A DNA stretch of 64,000 nucleotides from Undibacterium sp. KW1 (GCF_009937955.1 NZ_AP018439.1:4588001-4652000), one strand, 5' to 3'; positions 43,339-52,761 are shown, counted from the stretch's first letter. A program made the numbers and translations. Notes: generated by a model not told the origin, from the sequence alone.

Positions 43339-44177
43339 GGTATTGTCAACTTATTGAACGGAGAGGGCGAGTTGTACAATCCAGGCGAACTTGCATCTGC
43401 CCGGGTACCACGGTGTCACGGATTAGGCATTTTTTGCTACGTCGGTGACCTCATCCCATATAGAAAATGCCTGCTTACGGACGTGCCGGTACTGCTCCGC
43501 TGTCAAGCGGTTCCACTGACACCGGAAAGCATTGTTGATCGGGCCATGCGCCGACAAAAAACGTTGAGCGTGGCCGGATGAATTGAAGCGCCGCATCTGT
43601 CGTTCTCGTTGCCGCGTCGGTTGATACGAGAGTTCTGCCCGGTTATTGAGACCTTTGTGTTGGCGATGCTCGACACCCGGCATGATATGCATCTTCGCCG
43701 CTACATAGCTCTTCAGCTTGTCAGTAATTAGCACCCGTGGTGCATAACGCGAGCCCTTGAGCAGCTTGCGGAGAAAACGTTTTGCTGCCAGCTGGTTGCG
43801 CCGACTCTGCATCAGAATATCGAGCACATGACCGCTCTGATCGACTGCACGCCAGAGGTAATGGTGCTTGCCCTTGATTGTTAGCATCACCTCGTCGAGA
43901 TGCCATTTGTCCCCGTGCTACGGGTGACGCAGGCGAAGTCCATTGGCATAGGCTTTGCCGAACTTTAACGTCCATTGGCGGATCGTCTCGTACGTGACGA
44001 TGATGCCACGGCTGGCCATCAGCTCTTCCATGTCGCGAAAACTCAGCGCGAACCGGAAGTAGAGACACACAACACGACTGATGATTTCTGCCGGGTAGCG
44101 GAAGCCGCGGTAAAGTGGGAATTTTTTCATCTCGCTACTTTACAAAATTTCCCCGCCGCCCGTAAGTTGACAGTACC
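43339..44177 (-). mobile_element. IS6-family insertion sequence, defective
   Basis: Ends match as inverted repeats: GGTATTGTCAACTTA (43339-43353) and, complemented, GGTACTGTCAACTTA (44163-44177). Length is 839 bp with one minus-strand transposase, as in the IS6 family. The 8 bp on each side (TCAGCCGC and CGCTCAAG) do not match, so there is no target duplication, as expected after adjacent deletion or inversion. A diverged, inverted part of the same element lies at about 44893-45200. Confidence 0.85.
43423..44130 (-). pseudogene. IS6 transposase, amber-interrupted
   Basis: From the ATG at 44130: MKKFPLYRGFRYPAEIISRV, RFALSFRDMEELMASRGIIV, YETIRQWTLKFGKAYANGLR, then an in-frame TAG (plus-strand 43918-43920). 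Reading on gives HGDKWHLDEVMLTIKGKHHY with the first catalytic Asp, DILMQSRRNQLAAKRFLRKL, VLITDKLKSYVAAK with the second Asp, and NNRAELSYQPTRQRERQMRR with the Glu. Only this one stop breaks a DDE transposase of about 235 codons. Confidence 0.85.
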
Positions 44178-44246
44178 CGCTCAAGATATGATGACCCAGA
44201 GAAAGGTGAAGCTAGTCCCTATACATCCGATAAACTCTGGCTGAAA

Positions 44247-44966
44247 TTACTCTGTGTCTGGTTGGATTCCAGGATGCGCCAATTCAAATGCTTTTAGCAT
44301 CTCACATTCATGCGCAATTGCTAGCAAGGTCGGGTATGGTGCGAGATCTACATCAAAGCGCCTGGCATTGAATAACTGAGGGACAAGACAACAGTCTGCT
44401 ATTGTTGGTGTGTTTCCACAAATAAATTGCCCTCTCTTGGGCGAATTCAAAATAGTCTTTTCAAGAGCCTGCAAGCCCAGTTCGTTCCAGTGACGAATCC
44501 AGCCTTTTTTCGCGTCATCAGTCAGTTTGAGCTCTTCTGTCAAATATTTCAGCACACGCAGGTTATTCACGGGATGCATCTCGCATGCAATTGCATTCGC
44601 TATCTGCCTTACGTAGGCCCTGTCCTCGGGCGCTGATGGCAATAACGGATGCTCAGGATACATTTCTTCAAGATATTCAATGATGGCGAGTGACTGGCTA
44701 ATACTGTTTCCATTTTCAAATAGTAGTGGAACCAGTTGTTGTGGATTTAGCGTTCGAAAGTCATGCGAAAATTGCTCGCCTCCATGTCTATTCAAATGCA
44801 CGGCGAGATACTCGAATGGAAGCGATTTCAGATTCAGTGCTATACGAACCCGATATGAAGAAGAGCTATGCCGCAGCAAAAACGTAAATCGTGCCGCGTG
44901 TGGAGCATCCGCCAACACAAAGGTCTCAATAACCGGGCAGAACTCTCGTATCAACCGACGCGGCAT
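44247..44966 (-). CDS. maiA: Maleylacetoacetate isomerase (zeta GST), 5' end replaced by IS sequence
   Basis: 239 codons. From residue 29 it is a zeta-class glutathione transferase: FLLRHSSSSYRVRIALNLKS (the SSSxR glutathione motif), LPFEYLAVHLNRHGGEQFSH, LNPQQLVPLLFENGNSISQS, AIIEYLEEMYPEHPLLPSAP, GNTPTIADCCLVPQLFNARR. MaiA isomerises maleylacetoacetate to fumarylacetoacetate in tyrosine breakdown. The first 25 or so codons, MPRRLIREFCPVIETFVLAD, are the antisense of an IS6 transposase fragment, so the native start is lost. No other tyrosine-pathway gene is near. Expression and function are doubtful, though the GST domain itself is intact. Confidence 0.75.
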   Translation of the reverse strand: MPRRLIREFCPVIETFVLADAPHAARFTFLLRHSSSSYRVRIALNLKSLPFEYLAVHLNRHGGEQFSHDFRTLNPQQLVPLLFENGNSISQSLAIIEYLEEMYPEHPLLPSAPEDRAYVRQIANAIACEMHPVNNLRVLKYLTEELKLTDDAKKGWIRHWNELGLQALEKTILNSPKRGQFICGNTPTIADCCLVPQLFNARRFDVDLAPYPTLLAIAHECEMLKAFELAHPGIQPDTE

Positions 44967-45200
44967 CGAGAACGACAGATGCGGCGCTTCAAGTCATCCG
45001 GCCACGCTCAGCGCTTTTTGTCGGCGCATGGCCCGATTAACAATGCTTTCTGGTGTCAGCGGAACCGTTTGACTGCGGAGCAGTACCGGCACGTCCGTAC
45101 GCAGACATTTTCTATATGGAATGAGGTCGCCGACGTAGCAAAAAAGCCTAATCCGTGACACCGTTTTACCCGGGCAGATGCAAGTTCATCTGGAATTGTA
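44893..45200 (+). mobile_element. IS6 fragment, inverted relative to 43339-44177
   Basis: The plus-strand frame reads RQHKGLNNRAELSYQPTRHR, ERQMRRFKSSGHAQRFLSAH, GPINNAFWCQRNRLTAEQYR and SIWNEVADVAKK. This matches the C-terminal third of the nearby IS6 transposase with scattered changes. Non-coding homology continues through TCCGTGACACCG and CCCGGGCAGATGCAAGTTCA to about 45200. The outer inverted repeat is not recognisable and the 5' two thirds are absent. An extra C at its start shifts the frame relative to the full copy. Confidence 0.8.
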
Positions 45201-45249
45201 CAACTCGTTGTCCCGGTTCAGCTAGATGACAATGCCAATAGCCCCACCC

Positions 45250-45280
45250 CTCACTCCATCCAGATGATGGATAGAGTGAG
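45250..45280. terminator. Strong stem-loop after the arabinoxylan TonB gene
   Basis: Arms CTCACTCCATCCA (45250-45262) and TGGATAGAGTGAG (45268-45280) pair at 12 of 13 positions with a 5-nt loop. It lies 56 bp beyond the stop of the minus-strand TonB gene. There is no T-run on the minus strand, so it could be an mRNA-stabilising or Rho-type end structure rather than an intrinsic terminator. Confidence 0.5.
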
Positions 45281-45335
45281 TTGTCGCATCTATTAACCTG
45301 TGGAGACTATTTGGATTAGCTGCAAACCTCTACAT

Positions 45336-48300
45336 TTAAAAAGTCGTACGCATAGACAAGGTGTAAGCCGCACCCGGTTTGTATTCATCAAATATGGCAT
45401 TGCTGAATTGCGTATATGACTGACTGATGGCTTTATTGGCATTCCACACACTCAGTGTCAGTTCTGTGTTGTAGGGAAAACCAAACAAGGTCTTCAGATT
45501 GGCACCGGCTGACAAGTCAACTTGCGAACGCGAAGTTGTGTAGGCATAGGCGCCGCCAGCTACGTTCAGGCCAGTACTGGTATTGACGACATGACCAGCA
45601 GTGTATTGACGTGAAATGCGGAAGTTCAGGCCATTGCGTTCGTAGTAAAGCGTCAGGTTACTGGTACGGGGTGGCACACCTGCAACTGGCGGTGCATTTG
45701 GTGCCTCATCCTTTTGCGAGGTGTAGGTGTAATTCGCCGTAAAACCAAAACCCTTGACTGGCAACATATCCAGCGGCTGCTGCCATGTCAGTTCTATGCC
45801 CCTTACCTTGAGCTTGGTGTCGATGTTGTAAGGCTCGGTGATTTCAACCAGATGCTTGTCACGTCCGCCACTGGCATCAACTGACTGTTGTTGTGCAGCT
45901 GTCAAACCCACGGTACCGAACATCGCATCCAGTTGTGACAAGGTATAAGTGCTGATGCGTTGTCCCGGACGGCTGACGATGTCTTTGGCAAAGACACTGG
46001 CCGACACATAGGACTCGCGGGTCATGTAATACTCCAGCCCCAAATCCAGATTATTCGCACCGAAAGGTTTGAGGTTGGGGTTGGTCACATTACCCTGACG
46101 TGCGCCCTGGTCACCCATGGTCAACATGGTTTGACGCAGATCAGCCGGGTTGGCACGTGTCAGGGATTTGGATCCTGAAGCGCGGAAAATCAAAGCAGGC
46201 GTGATGTTATACGCAAGTGTGGCCGAAGGCAGCACGTTGCTGTATTTGGTTGTTTCATAAGCCCAGACACCGATATTGTCGTACTGCCCGCCATTCTTCA
46301 AATCGACATTGCGCGGATCAGCCACCACGCTCAAAGCACCGATAGTCTGCTGGGTTTCAGAATAACGTACCCCGGCGTTGTAGCGCAAAGTGCCATCGAA
46401 TAGCTTGGTACGACCATTCGCCTCAGTATAAAAACCACTGACGACTTCGCGGATATAGCCACCACTGCCATTGGCGAAACCCTTGTAAATATTATCGCGG
46501 AAATATTGATAGTCGGTGTCTTGCGCAAACTTGGGCCAATTCACACTGATGAAACCATGGTTGCTCGCATAAGCATAATTTGGTACACCAGCATTGGTGA
46601 CTACCGAGCCTTGATAAGTCAGTGGCGTTGTCAGGCCTGCCGTAGAGCCCGTGCCATAACCAGGATAAGCAGTGGCGGCATCTGTCATCGCGCCAGGTGT
46701 GCTGCGTCCATCGCAACCTGGTTGACGAATCTGGGTGTTGGGTGCGAAGAAACGGTAGCTGACGTTATTACCGCAAGCGACATTCATCCATGCATCTGCC
46801 ACGCCATAGCTGCGGTAACGGCGTTCGATATCGTCGTACGCCACACCACTCTTGATACTGAAACTGCTATCACCCCAATTGACATTCAGGCGTGTACCCT
46901 TGGTCGAATTGGTGCGCTCATACAGATCCATGCGCAAACCCGACAGGCCCTGGCCAGCCTGGTTCCAACCAAAATTTGTAGGGTCGTTAATGTCAAGGTT
47001 AGCCGTATATGTCGGTGACTGACCAGCGACAGTATTATTGTAAGTAATCACCGAATTGGGTGACTTGGTGGCCAGCAGCACCGTTGGCATATCGCGAAAG
47101 AAGGTGCTGTTTGTGATATTGAGATGACCGTCTATCGTCCAGTTGTCATTCGGACGGAATTCGAAGCCAGGGTTAAAGCTGCGGAATTTCGTTTTTTCTT
47201 CCATGGGCCGGAATTCCAGTGCCCAGAAAGTGTTGGCGAAGATAGCTTTGTTCAGCACGCAACCAGTCGTACAATCGCTGCGGTCAAATTCCATGCCTAT
47301 GGGGATGACAGTATTGGCACGGGTACCGGCATTCATCGCCTCATAGATCATCTTGTTGTTCTTTTGGGCGAACACCATGTCCATGTAGATATCGAGCTTG
47401 TCATTAGGTTGCCATTGCAAGCTGATGACTTCACCGGCACGCTTGCGCTCACCTTCGTATATCAGGTGGCGACCCAGGCGAGCCATGAGGGCATTGTCAA
47501 TTTGCTGTATGGTGGCGCCAGGGTTCAAGGCCAGTAACATGGCGCGATCTATCTGCTTGCCCGGTACCAGGATGGAGCGCGCATAGTCGGGCAAATTATT
47601 GAGTGCCAGACCTGAGGGTACTGTGTCAGGCGTAGATTGCGAACCACCACCGGTACTGTTGGGCTTGTCTGCTGCAGTCGCCTGGAAAGACTTCAATTGC
47701 AGGTTGCGCATATCCACTGACTGGAAACCATCGGTCTTGTATTTGGTATCGCCAAAAGCTGCACCAACCAGGACACCGAACTTGCCGAAGGTATTGCTAT
47801 TCCAGGTATTACTGACCAGGGCCGAGCCTGTGGTGCCAGCTTTACCGCTTTGATCGCGGTAATTGCCACTCAGTGTGAATGCAGAACGGAAACCGTTCTT
47901 GTCAAAAGGACGCACGCTGCGCATATCGACCGTACCAGCAATACCACCTTCGATCAGGCTGGCTTGCTGGCTTTTGTAAACACTGGCGCTACGGAATAAT
48001 TCAGACGGCAGGAAGTCCATATCGACTTCGCGGTTGGCGCTGATGGAGCCGCCCCAGCTACCTGCCGAGGCAGATGCCATAGGCGCGCCGTTCAGCAAGA
48101 CCCGCGTGAAAGCCGGGCCCATGCCACGGATGGAAACATTCAGGCCCTCGCCATCGATTTCTGCCCTGGTCACCTTGACGCCAGGAATGCGACCCAGCGC
48201 ATCGGCAATATTAGGATCTGGGAACTTGCCCATGTCTTCAGAGAAAACGGTATCACTGAGACCGACGTTTTCAAGTTTTTCATTGGCGGATAAGGCGAGC

Positions 48301-48566
48301 GAACTGCGGTAACCACTGACTGTCACTGTAGGCACATGGCTTTTTTCCTTTTCAGCTTTTTCTTTTTCGGCTTTCGCTTTTTCAGCTGCCAGCTTTTCGG
48401 TATTTTCTGCGCTAGCAGTCGATGTCGGCGCCGGGCTTGGTGCTGTCTGAGCTGCCTGTCCATAGGCACTGGAAATCAGGCCAGCAAGGACCGTGGTGAC
48501 AAAGACTTCGCCACCTGTGCAGAACCGACGCTTACCGGTACCAGCTCCCTTCAATTTTCTATTCAT
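45336..48566 (-). CDS. TonB-dependent receptor of the arabinoxylan locus
   Basis: 1076 residues; the ATG at 48566 has AGGAGA upstream. After the signal (VFVTTVLAGLISSAYGQA) comes a Lys/Glu/Ala-rich stretch, EKLAAEKAKAEKEKAEKEKS (about 55-75), unusual for these receptors. Then a TonB box VPTVTVSGYR, plug (SDTVFSEDMGKFPDPNIADA, LGRIPGVKVTRAEIDGEGLN, VSIRGMGPAFTRVLLNGAPM) and barrel ending YTLSMRTTF. It probably imports arabinoxylan-derived oligosaccharides. Operator-like sites lie about 200 bp upstream at 48770-48785 and at 48958-48971. Confidence 0.93.
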   Translation of the reverse strand: MNRKLKGAGTGKRRFCTGGEVFVTTVLAGLISSAYGQAAQTAPSPAPTSTASAENTEKLAAEKAKAEKEKAEKEKSHVPTVTVSGYRSSLALSANEKLENVGLSDTVFSEDMGKFPDPNIADALGRIPGVKVTRAEIDGEGLNVSIRGMGPAFTRVLLNGAPMASASAGSWGGSISANREVDMDFLPSELFRSASVYKSQQASLIEGGIAGTVDMRSVRPFDKNGFRSAFTLSGNYRDQSGKAGTTGSALVSNTWNSNTFGKFGVLVGAAFGDTKYKTDGFQSVDMRNLQLKSFQATAADKPNSTGGGSQSTPDTVPSGLALNNLPDYARSILVPGKQIDRAMLLALNPGATIQQIDNALMARLGRHLIYEGERKRAGEVISLQWQPNDKLDIYMDMVFAQKNNKMIYEAMNAGTRANTVIPIGMEFDRSDCTTGCVLNKAIFANTFWALEFRPMEEKTKFRSFNPGFEFRPNDNWTIDGHLNITNSTFFRDMPTVLLATKSPNSVITYNNTVAGQSPTYTANLDINDPTNFGWNQAGQGLSGLRMDLYERTNSTKGTRLNVNWGDSSFSIKSGVAYDDIERRYRSYGVADAWMNVACGNNVSYRFFAPNTQIRQPGCDGRSTPGAMTDAATAYPGYGTGSTAGLTTPLTYQGSVVTNAGVPNYAYASNHGFISVNWPKFAQDTDYQYFRDNIYKGFANGSGGYIREVVSGFYTEANGRTKLFDGTLRYNAGVRYSETQQTIGALSVVADPRNVDLKNGGQYDNIGVWAYETTKYSNVLPSATLAYNITPALIFRASGSKSLTRANPADLRQTMLTMGDQGARQGNVTNPNLKPFGANNLDLGLEYYMTRESYVSASVFAKDIVSRPGQRISTYTLSQLDAMFGTVGLTAAQQQSVDASGGRDKHLVEITEPYNIDTKLKVRGIELTWQQPLDMLPVKGFGFTANYTYTSQKDEAPNAPPVAGVPPRTSNLTLYYERNGLNFRISRQYTAGHVVNTSTGLNVAGGAYAYTTSRSQVDLSAGANLKTLFGFPYNTELTLSVWNANKAISQSYTQFSNAIFDEYKPGAAYTLSMRTTF

Positions 48567-48769
48567 GCTTGTCTCCTGTATATGGCCTCTGGTGCCATTG
48601 TTGTTTGCGCCTTTATTGGCGCATCGATTTTTCTATTTTTTTCTATTGATGACGAAATACAATTACTAGTAACGCAAACAGCGGATACTCATTCTTTTGA
48701 TGACCGGTCGCCTTATGAACTTGCGTCACCATTAATTTTCTGTTTTTTTGCAACAGGATTTAAGAAATA

Positions 48770-48785
48770 TGTTTGCGCTAAACAA
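48770..48785. promoter_or_regulatory. GCGCTAA-type LacI operator upstream of the TonB gene
   Basis: TGTTTGCGCTAAACAA resembles the exact 14-mer TGTTTGCGCTAACA found at 48958-48971 and, inverted, at 52296-52309. A half site TTGTTTGCGC lies closer to the gene at 48601-48610. The rest of the 48567-49020 gap is AT-rich, without a convincing gene. Confidence 0.65.
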
Positions 48786-48957
48786 TACTACCCAAATAAA
48801 TAATAGCGCTACCATTTGCATGGTGGATGTTTTGCAATCGCACGTCAATTCCCTTCTTTAGCTGCGTTGTTGCAGTGATACGGAAAAATAACTACATCTT
48901 CAACAATTTTGTTTTTTGCGAAAGGCATAGATATCTTATGCTATATTCAAATCAAAT

Positions 48958-48971
48958 TGTTTGCGCTAACA
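48958..48971. promoter_or_regulatory. LacI operator TGTTTGCGCTAACA
   Basis: The exact 14-mer TGTTTGCGCTAACA is a near-palindrome centred on GCGC. The same sequence occurs in reverse orientation upstream of the GH51 gene (52296-52309). It lies about 390 bp upstream of the TonB start and 50 bp beyond the GH43 stop, consistent with a distal operator for looping at the TonB promoter. Confidence 0.7.
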
Positions 48972-49020
48972 TCAATATTTTAAAGCGTGCTTTTCCAAGC
49001 CATGCAGCAAAGATTTTTAG

Positions 49021-50637
49021 TTAGAACGAGGGTTGTTTGGTAAAACGGAATGCATCAACATCGATATAACCCTGGCCTGGATGTGGGTTATAACAAAACA
49101 GGGCAAACTGCTGCCCCTGGAAAGTGCCAGTGCGCCAGTCATAAGCCAGCTCGAAGCTGCCGCCCATCACATGCCAGGCCTTGCCATCCAGGCTATAAGC
49201 AACTTCCGCCTGGTTCTTCCTGAAATCCATGTCAGTACGCAAATGAATTTTATTCACAGCAACAGGCAGCGATGGCACCCGCACTTCAGTCTGCCGCCCT
49301 ATCGCGGCATCTTCTATCACTTGCATGCTCAGGAATAATTTATCCGCCGCGTCACGCTGAATGACGATATGTCCATTGAATTTTCCCAGCGTACCAAACC
49401 CGCACATATCGCCAGCCTGCAGATTGCTGGCATCAATTTCAACTTCGCCGCGACTCCATGGCCCCTGGCCTTTCTGGGTAAGCGTGTTACGCGCAGTCCA
49501 GAACTCATTTGCCTGCACAGGCTCTAACCTCAAGTAACCGCGCCTTTCACGCAAGGACCAGCGAGTATCATCAGGATTATGGTTCCACTGCCACTGCAGA
49601 CCCAGCACAGGTGCACTGAAATCGTCTGAAGTTGCCAATTGTGTGACTGGCTTGCCCTGGACAGGTTTGATGGCGCTGACGGGCACTCTGCCCGGAGCTT
49701 CTTTGGTACCCCACACCGGCCAGTCATCTTCCCAGAAAACCGGGCTGATATTAGTCATGCGCCCGATAGCACCGGCGTCAACCATTACAAAGCCATACCA
49801 GTTACCATCAGGCAGATCGACGATACCACCCTGATGCCCGCCGCCACTATCATCAATCTGCGCATGCGACTCCCAGGGGCCATACAGGTTTTTGGCGCGC
49901 GATACTATCAGTGTCAGGCTGGCTGGCAGTGCATTGAAGAGGTAGTAATACTCGCCACGCTTGACGAGCCTGGAACCTTCCGCCCCTTTGTAGTAATGAA
50001 TTTTGCGTGCATCCATCACCTTGCTATAGTCGTTGTTCAAACTCAACAAGGTAACCGTGCCATCCCAGCCGCCAGATGTTGCGATGTACGCCTTGCCGTC
50101 AGGCTCAATGAACATGGCGGGGTCAAAGGCTGCGCGATCAAGCTCGTGGTAAGCCCAGGGGCCTTTGATATCCTTGCTGTAATAGATGCGAGTATTTTGC
50201 CTGACCGGTGTGACTACCGCATAGAAAACACCCTTATGGTGACGCAGGCTGGCAGCAAATAATCCGCCGCGATAAGCATTGCCATTCTTCAGGTCATATT
50301 GCTCCATACCATTGAGTCTGGGCACGATATGCGAAGCAAATTCCCAGTTGACCAGGTCTTTCGAATGCAGCAAGGTGAGGCCAGGACTATTGGCGAATGT
50401 GGTGCTGGCAAAATAAAAATCTTCGCCTACGCGGATGATGTCCGGGTCCGGGTAATCAGCATACAGTGGCGGATTGGTATATGTACCATCACCATTATCA
50501 GCAGGCCTGGCCTGGGCACCTTGCATGACACCCAGGAAAACACTGAGCACAGCAATCAAACTCACGCCACAGCATCGCTGAATACGATAACGCATAGCAT
50601 GCATGGCTTGATGAAATAGCGACCCGCCTCCCATCAC
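49021..50637 (-). CDS. GH43 beta-xylosidase/alpha-L-arabinofuranosidase, exported
   Basis: 538 residues. The start at 50637 overlaps the GH51 stop by 4 bp (ATGA); an internal ATG at 50595 would give a cleaner signal peptide (MRYRIQRCCGVSLIAVLSVF). Five-blade propeller with the GH43 triad: YADYPDPDIIRVGEDFYFAS (base Asp), FDPAMFIEPDGKAYIATSGG (pKa-modulating Asp), GAEGSRLVKRGEYYYLFNAL (acid Glu). A C-terminal beta-sandwich of about 190 residues (LRLEPVQANEFWTARNTLTQ ... FALFCYNPHPGQGYIDVDAF) is typical of GH43 subfamilies 10-12. It should trim xylose or arabinose from xylooligosaccharides. Confidence 0.93.
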   Translation of the reverse strand: MMGGGSLFHQAMHAMRYRIQRCCGVSLIAVLSVFLGVMQGAQARPADNGDGTYTNPPLYADYPDPDIIRVGEDFYFASTTFANSPGLTLLHSKDLVNWEFASHIVPRLNGMEQYDLKNGNAYRGGLFAASLRHHKGVFYAVVTPVRQNTRIYYSKDIKGPWAYHELDRAAFDPAMFIEPDGKAYIATSGGWDGTVTLLSLNNDYSKVMDARKIHYYKGAEGSRLVKRGEYYYLFNALPASLTLIVSRAKNLYGPWESHAQIDDSGGGHQGGIVDLPDGNWYGFVMVDAGAIGRMTNISPVFWEDDWPVWGTKEAPGRVPVSAIKPVQGKPVTQLATSDDFSAPVLGLQWQWNHNPDDTRWSLRERRGYLRLEPVQANEFWTARNTLTQKGQGPWSRGEVEIDASNLQAGDMCGFGTLGKFNGHIVIQRDAADKLFLSMQVIEDAAIGRQTEVRVPSLPVAVNKIHLRTDMDFRKNQAEVAYSLDGKAWHVMGGSFELAYDWRTGTFQGQQFALFCYNPHPGQGYIDVDAFRFTKQPSF

Positions 50638-52211
50638 TGCAAACCCAGTACTGTGACTGATTGCGGTGTCAGTTTCAATGTCATTTGATCGTTGACTATA
50701 CGGGCTTTCGCTGGCTTGGTAGCAACTGTATCAGGGGCTGCAAATGTATTGACGGCATCAATACGCGGTGCCGTCAGGGTTTCGCCAAGGGCTATGCCGG
50801 CTACTGCACCAGATAGCTTGATGGTGATATCAACTGCAGCATTCGGATCAACATTGGTCAGTGCCAGCCATAGCTTGCCAGCTTTATCCCTGGCGGCAAT
50901 GGCGTCCACCCTCGGCAAATGAATATCTGCAAAAGTATAAGTGCCGGCATCAATACTGACCGGTATCAACTGCGCATCCTGAAATGGCACATACATCTTG
51001 AAAACATGGTAGGTTGGCGTCAGCAACATGCGTTCTTTGTCAGTCAGTATCATGGCCTGCAAGACATTCACCATCTGCGCGATATTGGTCATCCTGACGC
51101 GATCTGCATGGCGTGCAAAAATATTGAAATTGAGCGCAGTGAGAATAGCGTCACGTTGTGAATTTTGCTGCATCAGAAAGCCGGGCTTACTACCTGGCGC
51201 AGGTGCCAGCCACGAGCCCCACTCATCGACCACAAGTGCAATTTTTTTGGCTGGATCATATTTATCCATGATGGCTGCATGGGTCTTGATGAGATCATCC
51301 ATGCCCACTGTCTCTTTGATGAAACTGGCATATTCATCCTCACCAAAACCAGTTGCCTTTTTAGCCGGAGGCCAACCGTTAACGGTGTATGAATGCAGGG
51401 ACAAGCCATCAATATTCCAGCTCCACACTTTGTCCCGCCATGCCTTCATGATGGTCTCGGTATATTCCGTCTTGCCGCCGTCTGGACCAACCGCGATCTG
51501 CTGCATTTTCTGACCGCTAAGATAGTTGCGGCTGAAGCGAGAATAGATCTTGAGCTGATTCAAATAATAATCAGCACTCATGGCCCCACCACAACCCCAG
51601 CTTTCATTCCCTATACCCCAGAACGCCACTTTATAAGGTGCGGGATGCCCATTCGCAGCTCTATCTTGCGCCAGCGCGGTATGCTCGGATGTCATATATT
51701 CCAGCCATTCAGCTGCTTCCTGTGGCGTGCCTGTGCCGACATTGGCCGATAGATAAGCTTCAGCGCCGATCTGCTCGACAAAGTCCATGAACTCATGGGT
51801 GCCAAAGGTATTTGGCTCGACTACCCCACCCCAGTTGGGATTCAAACCTGCACGCCGCTTATCAGCTGGGCCTATGCCATTACGCCAATGATATTCATCG
51901 GCAAAACAACCACCTGGCCAGCGCACTACCGGCACCTTGATCGCTTTCAGCGCTGCCACCACATCATTGCGGATACCGCGTGTGTTAGGGATAGCCGATT
52001 CAGCACCTACCCAGACTCCCTCATAAACTCCATGCCCCAGGTGTTCGGCAAATTGCCCGAAGATGTGCCGGTCTATGACAACGCCGGGCTTGCTGGCATC
52101 CAGCGTCAGTGATGCACTCTTCACGACGCGAGGAGCATCGGCGGCATGCGTTGTAAATACAGACAAAGCCAGCACCAGCAGCGCAGCCAGACCAGAATAA
52201 ACTTGCCTCAT
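50634..52211 (-). CDS. GH51 alpha-L-arabinofuranosidase, exported
   Basis: 525 residues from the ATG at 52211, preceded by AGGAGA; the longer open frame runs into the operator. Signal: MRQVYSGLAALLVLALSVFT to THA. GH51 marks: VIDRHIFGQFAEHLGHGVYE, VPVVRWPGGCFADEYHWRNG, acid/base Glu203 in FWGIGNESWGCGG, nucleophile Glu330 in IALVVDEWGSW, HSYTVNGWPP. It removes arabinofuranose side chains from arabinoxylan or arabinan. GH51 enzymes are often cytoplasmic, so the signal peptide is notable. It is first in a two-gene unit with GH43. Confidence 0.95.
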   Translation of the reverse strand: MRQVYSGLAALLVLALSVFTTHAADAPRVVKSASLTLDASKPGVVIDRHIFGQFAEHLGHGVYEGVWVGAESAIPNTRGIRNDVVAALKAIKVPVVRWPGGCFADEYHWRNGIGPADKRRAGLNPNWGGVVEPNTFGTHEFMDFVEQIGAEAYLSANVGTGTPQEAAEWLEYMTSEHTALAQDRAANGHPAPYKVAFWGIGNESWGCGGAMSADYYLNQLKIYSRFSRNYLSGQKMQQIAVGPDGGKTEYTETIMKAWRDKVWSWNIDGLSLHSYTVNGWPPAKKATGFGEDEYASFIKETVGMDDLIKTHAAIMDKYDPAKKIALVVDEWGSWLAPAPGSKPGFLMQQNSQRDAILTALNFNIFARHADRVRMTNIAQMVNVLQAMILTDKERMLLTPTYHVFKMYVPFQDAQLIPVSIDAGTYTFADIHLPRVDAIAARDKAGKLWLALTNVDPNAAVDITIKLSGAVAGIALGETLTAPRIDAVNTFAAPDTVATKPAKARIVNDQMTLKLTPQSVTVLGLQ

Positions 52212-52295
52212 TGAGTCTCCTGTTTCCTGTAATGATGATTCAGCCAAAATCCAACGAAGCAGAAGTGAACGATTGCCACGATGAATCAGGATAAA

Positions 52296-52309
52296 TGTTA
52301 GCGCAAACA
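52296..52309. promoter_or_regulatory. LacI operator TGTTAGCGCAAACA (GH51-GH43)
   Basis: Exact reverse complement of the 14-mer at 48958-48971, placed 85 bp upstream of the GH51 start, a normal place for a repressor over the promoter. Confidence 0.75.
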
Positions 52310-52531
52310 ATTATATTAATGAATCATGTTAATTGCCATTAAATTCAATGTCGCATAGCACCATGGCATGAAAACCTCCTGGTGAAGATGTGAATTCAGG
52401 GCCTAAATTCAGAGTCAAATAATTGAGGTATGCCCACGATAGCAATTGCTGAAATGGCTTCTGCTCTCAATCAGATCTGCTGTTGCACTGCAATAGCTTG
52501 CGCGCATGGATAAACTACTTGAATGAAGAAA

Positions 52532-52546
52532 TGTTAGCGTACAACA
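52532..52546. promoter_or_regulatory. LacI operator variant TGTTAGCGTACAACA
   Basis: A variant of the TGTTAGCG(C/T) operator with a one-base longer centre. It lies upstream of the -35 of the promoter at 52565-52593 and about 280 bp before the DUF5597 gene. Confidence 0.55.
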
Positions 52547-52564
52547 TTAATTTTCATATTTTTA

Positions 52565-52593
52565 TTGACACTCTCTCAATGTAGCTTTTAAAC
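52565..52593 (+). promoter_or_regulatory. Sigma70-like promoter of the DUF5597 gene, with operator downstream
   Basis: TTGACA at 52565-52570 (perfect -35), 17-bp spacer, TTAAAC at 52588-52593 as the -10. An operator-like TGGTCACGCTAACA follows at 52601-52614, across the expected transcription start. Together with the site at 52532, the promoter is bracketed by two operators, a layout suited to repression by looping. Confidence 0.6.
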
Positions 52594-52600
52594 TGGATAA

Positions 52601-52614
52601 TGGTCACGCTAACA
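52601..52614. promoter_or_regulatory. LacI operator variant TGGTCACGCTAACA
   Basis: The right half CGCTAACA is identical to the consensus operator; the left half is degenerate. It is placed at about +1 of the predicted promoter. Confidence 0.55.
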
Positions 52615-52761
52615 TCGTGTATTAAGCAAGTACGGAAGTGTTCGGGAAAAATGGGGCTGATTGCCAATATGCAAGCGAAGAATACAAACAGCCTTGAATG
52701 TTGTGACGATCGCGTCGCCGTCTACCCCCGCCCGATCCAGAGAAGATAGGGTGGTTTTACC

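Noticed and set aside
43339..45200. Functional composite transposon carrying maiA
   Set aside because: The second IS6 copy lacks its 5' two thirds and its outer inverted repeat, the first has a nonsense codon, and there are no target duplications.
52648..52700. GGGGCTGATTG resembling the 5' end of tmRNA
   Set aside because: Only the first ten bases fit. There is no tag-peptide frame, no tRNA-like 3' half and only about 140 bp before the terminator.
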